From the IMG/VR virus record IMGVR_UViG_3300034284_001433, positions 1-22,386 of that record: a DNA stretch of 22,386 nt; one strand, given 5' to 3'. Shown here one piece after another: positions 21,741 to 22,386 of the stretch (within the stretch, counting starts at the first letter, position 1; the number at the start of each line of letters is the position of its first letter). Under the pieces are notes generated by a model. That model did no database searches. It saw nothing but the letters and a program-made list of their open reading frames with translations, and was not told where the DNA came from. The stretch is from a virus. The translations under genes were made by a program, and so were the position numbers.

Positions 21741-21969
21741 GCTGTGGCATCAATTGTTAACTGAAACTGTGTATTGGCAAGACATCAACCCTCACAGGTC
21801 TCTTGATATTTTGCAACGCACTGCTGTGGCCTGGGCACATGATCAGAAGTATTTTATGCAATCTGGTCCTGACCGGGTGGATTTGACAAAACTCTACGAA
21901 CAATATAAACTACTAGAAACTCTCAAAGGAACTTATCATGGCGAAGAAATCGGATCAGAACACTGCTGA
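21730..21969 (+). CDS. Hypothetical protein, 79 aa
   Basis: MDFELWHQLLTETVYWQD and then SLDILQRTAVAWAHDQKYF, a helical, Trp-rich product; the C-terminus ends EEIGSEHC. Start overlaps the 34-aa gene by 11 nt and lies in the right arm of an inverted repeat. Stop overlaps the next gene by 32 nt. No family recognised. Confidence 0.65.
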   Translation: MDFELWHQLLTETVYWQDINPHRSLDILQRTAVAWAHDQKYFMQSGPDRVDLTKLYEQYKLLETLKGTYHGEEIGSEHC

Positions 21970-22386
21970 ACCAGTGAACCCAGAACATGAACATCTAATC
22001 GAGGTACTAAAGTTCACTCCGCGTACTTACAAAATCCAGCTATGGGGTTACGGCGGTGAGTACGCCATGGGCACTGTGGACCGAAACATATATGATTACT
22101 TTCGTAGGCGTAGATTGAGCGTGGCTGATTTTGCCTGGGACAGTGACTATGCTGAAACTCATAACATACCAGAATCCATGTGGCCATTTGTTCCAGGATC
22201 TTGGTATGAATGCGAAAACATGGGACATGTGTACGGAGTAGACCGAGCATCTGGCACCATGCAGATTTTGGATGAAAATGGCGAAGTGGTGTATGAACGC
22301 AGCTTGGAAGAACTTGATGGTTGTGATGTAGAGCTTAACACTCGCGACGAAATTTGGATTGATAGTCAACCCAAAGATACTGTTGT
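21938..22386 (+). CDS. Conserved-looking hypothetical protein (3' end cut by window)
   Basis: ATG 21938 with Shine-Dalgarno AAAGGA about 7 nt before; 149 codons are open to the window end. The sequence runs TYKIQLWGYGGEYAMGTVDRN, then VADFAWDSDYAETHNIPESM, WPFVPGSWYECENMGHVYG and ILDENGEVVYERSLEELDG. Strand-rich openings with repeated Gly/Trp suggest a beta-sandwich-like or SH3-like small domain arrangement. No signal or membrane segment. I do not recognise the family. Confidence 0.7.
   Translation, partial: MAKKSDQNTAEPVNPEHEHLIEVLKFTPRTYKIQLWGYGGEYAMGTVDRNIYDYFRRRRLSVADFAWDSDYAETHNIPESMWPFVPGSWYECENMGHVYGVDRASGTMQILDENGEVVYERSLEELDGCDVELNTRDEIWIDSQPKDTV

Noticed and set aside
1-22386. tRNA genes, CRISPR arrays, insertion sequences, integrase or attachment sites
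   Set aside because: Gaps between genes are too short for tRNAs, no regular repeats are seen, and no transposase or integrase motifs occur in any strong frame.

Overview
This window looks like part of a T4-like tailed phage genome (contractile-tail type, of the kind common in marine and freshwater viral metagenomes). All recognised genes are on the + strand. They are packed almost end to end, with many ATGA-type start/stop overlaps, and no gap exceeds about 80 bases. The diagnostic genes are a family B DNA polymerase with every exonuclease and polymerase motif (gp43-like), a gp45-like sliding clamp and a DsbA-like late-transcription DNA-binding protein. No integrase, repressor, tRNA gene or CRISPR array is visible, so a lytic phage is likely. 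The host cannot be read from this sequence.

Layout. (1) 1-2870: the 3' end of a ClpA-type unfoldase gene cut by the window edge, then two unknown genes. (2) 2926-4375: a GT-A glycosyltransferase with a Pro/Gln-rich N-terminus, then a beta-rich protein that may bind carbohydrate. (3) 4417-7121: a nucleotidyltransferase with a long charged tail and four small genes. Four of these five products begin with short amphipathic peptides like T4 capsid-targeting sequences. (4) 7124-8170: a glycine-rich adhesin-like protein. (5) 8187-10288: Dps-like protein, two-helix membrane protein, unknown protein and membrane fatty-acid desaturase. (6) 10366-11874: a membrane-anchored protein, DsbA-like protein and two small membrane proteins. 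(7) 11949-16711: DNA polymerase, a methyltransferase-like protein, sliding clamp and a short virion-type protein. (8) 16704-22386: a 530-residue tRNA-guanine transglycosylase superfamily enzyme (DpdA-like), a chain of small genes that includes a divergent QueD/PTPS-like protein, a GT-B glycosyltransferase, a 34-residue membrane peptide and two unknown genes, the last cut by the window end.

How the parts may work together. Region 7 is a replication core in which regA, 62 and 44 do not lie between 43 and 45 as they do in T4. Region 8 is the most intriguing part. A transglycosylase with all main guanine-exchange residues, sharing a tightly packed gene run with a QueD-like protein and followed by a glycosyltransferase, suggests a 7-deazaguanine DNA modification module that may protect phage DNA. 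Regions 5 and 1 hold host-derived or host-acting functions: iron/DNA protection, lipid desaturation and ClpP-linked unfolding.

Regulation. Two sigma70-like promoters stand before dsbA and the clamp gene. T4-late-like AATAAATA/CATAAATA boxes occur at gene ends. A 6-bp stem with an 8-nt loop sits just upstream of the polymerase start and resembles the T4 gp43 autoregulatory operator in layout.
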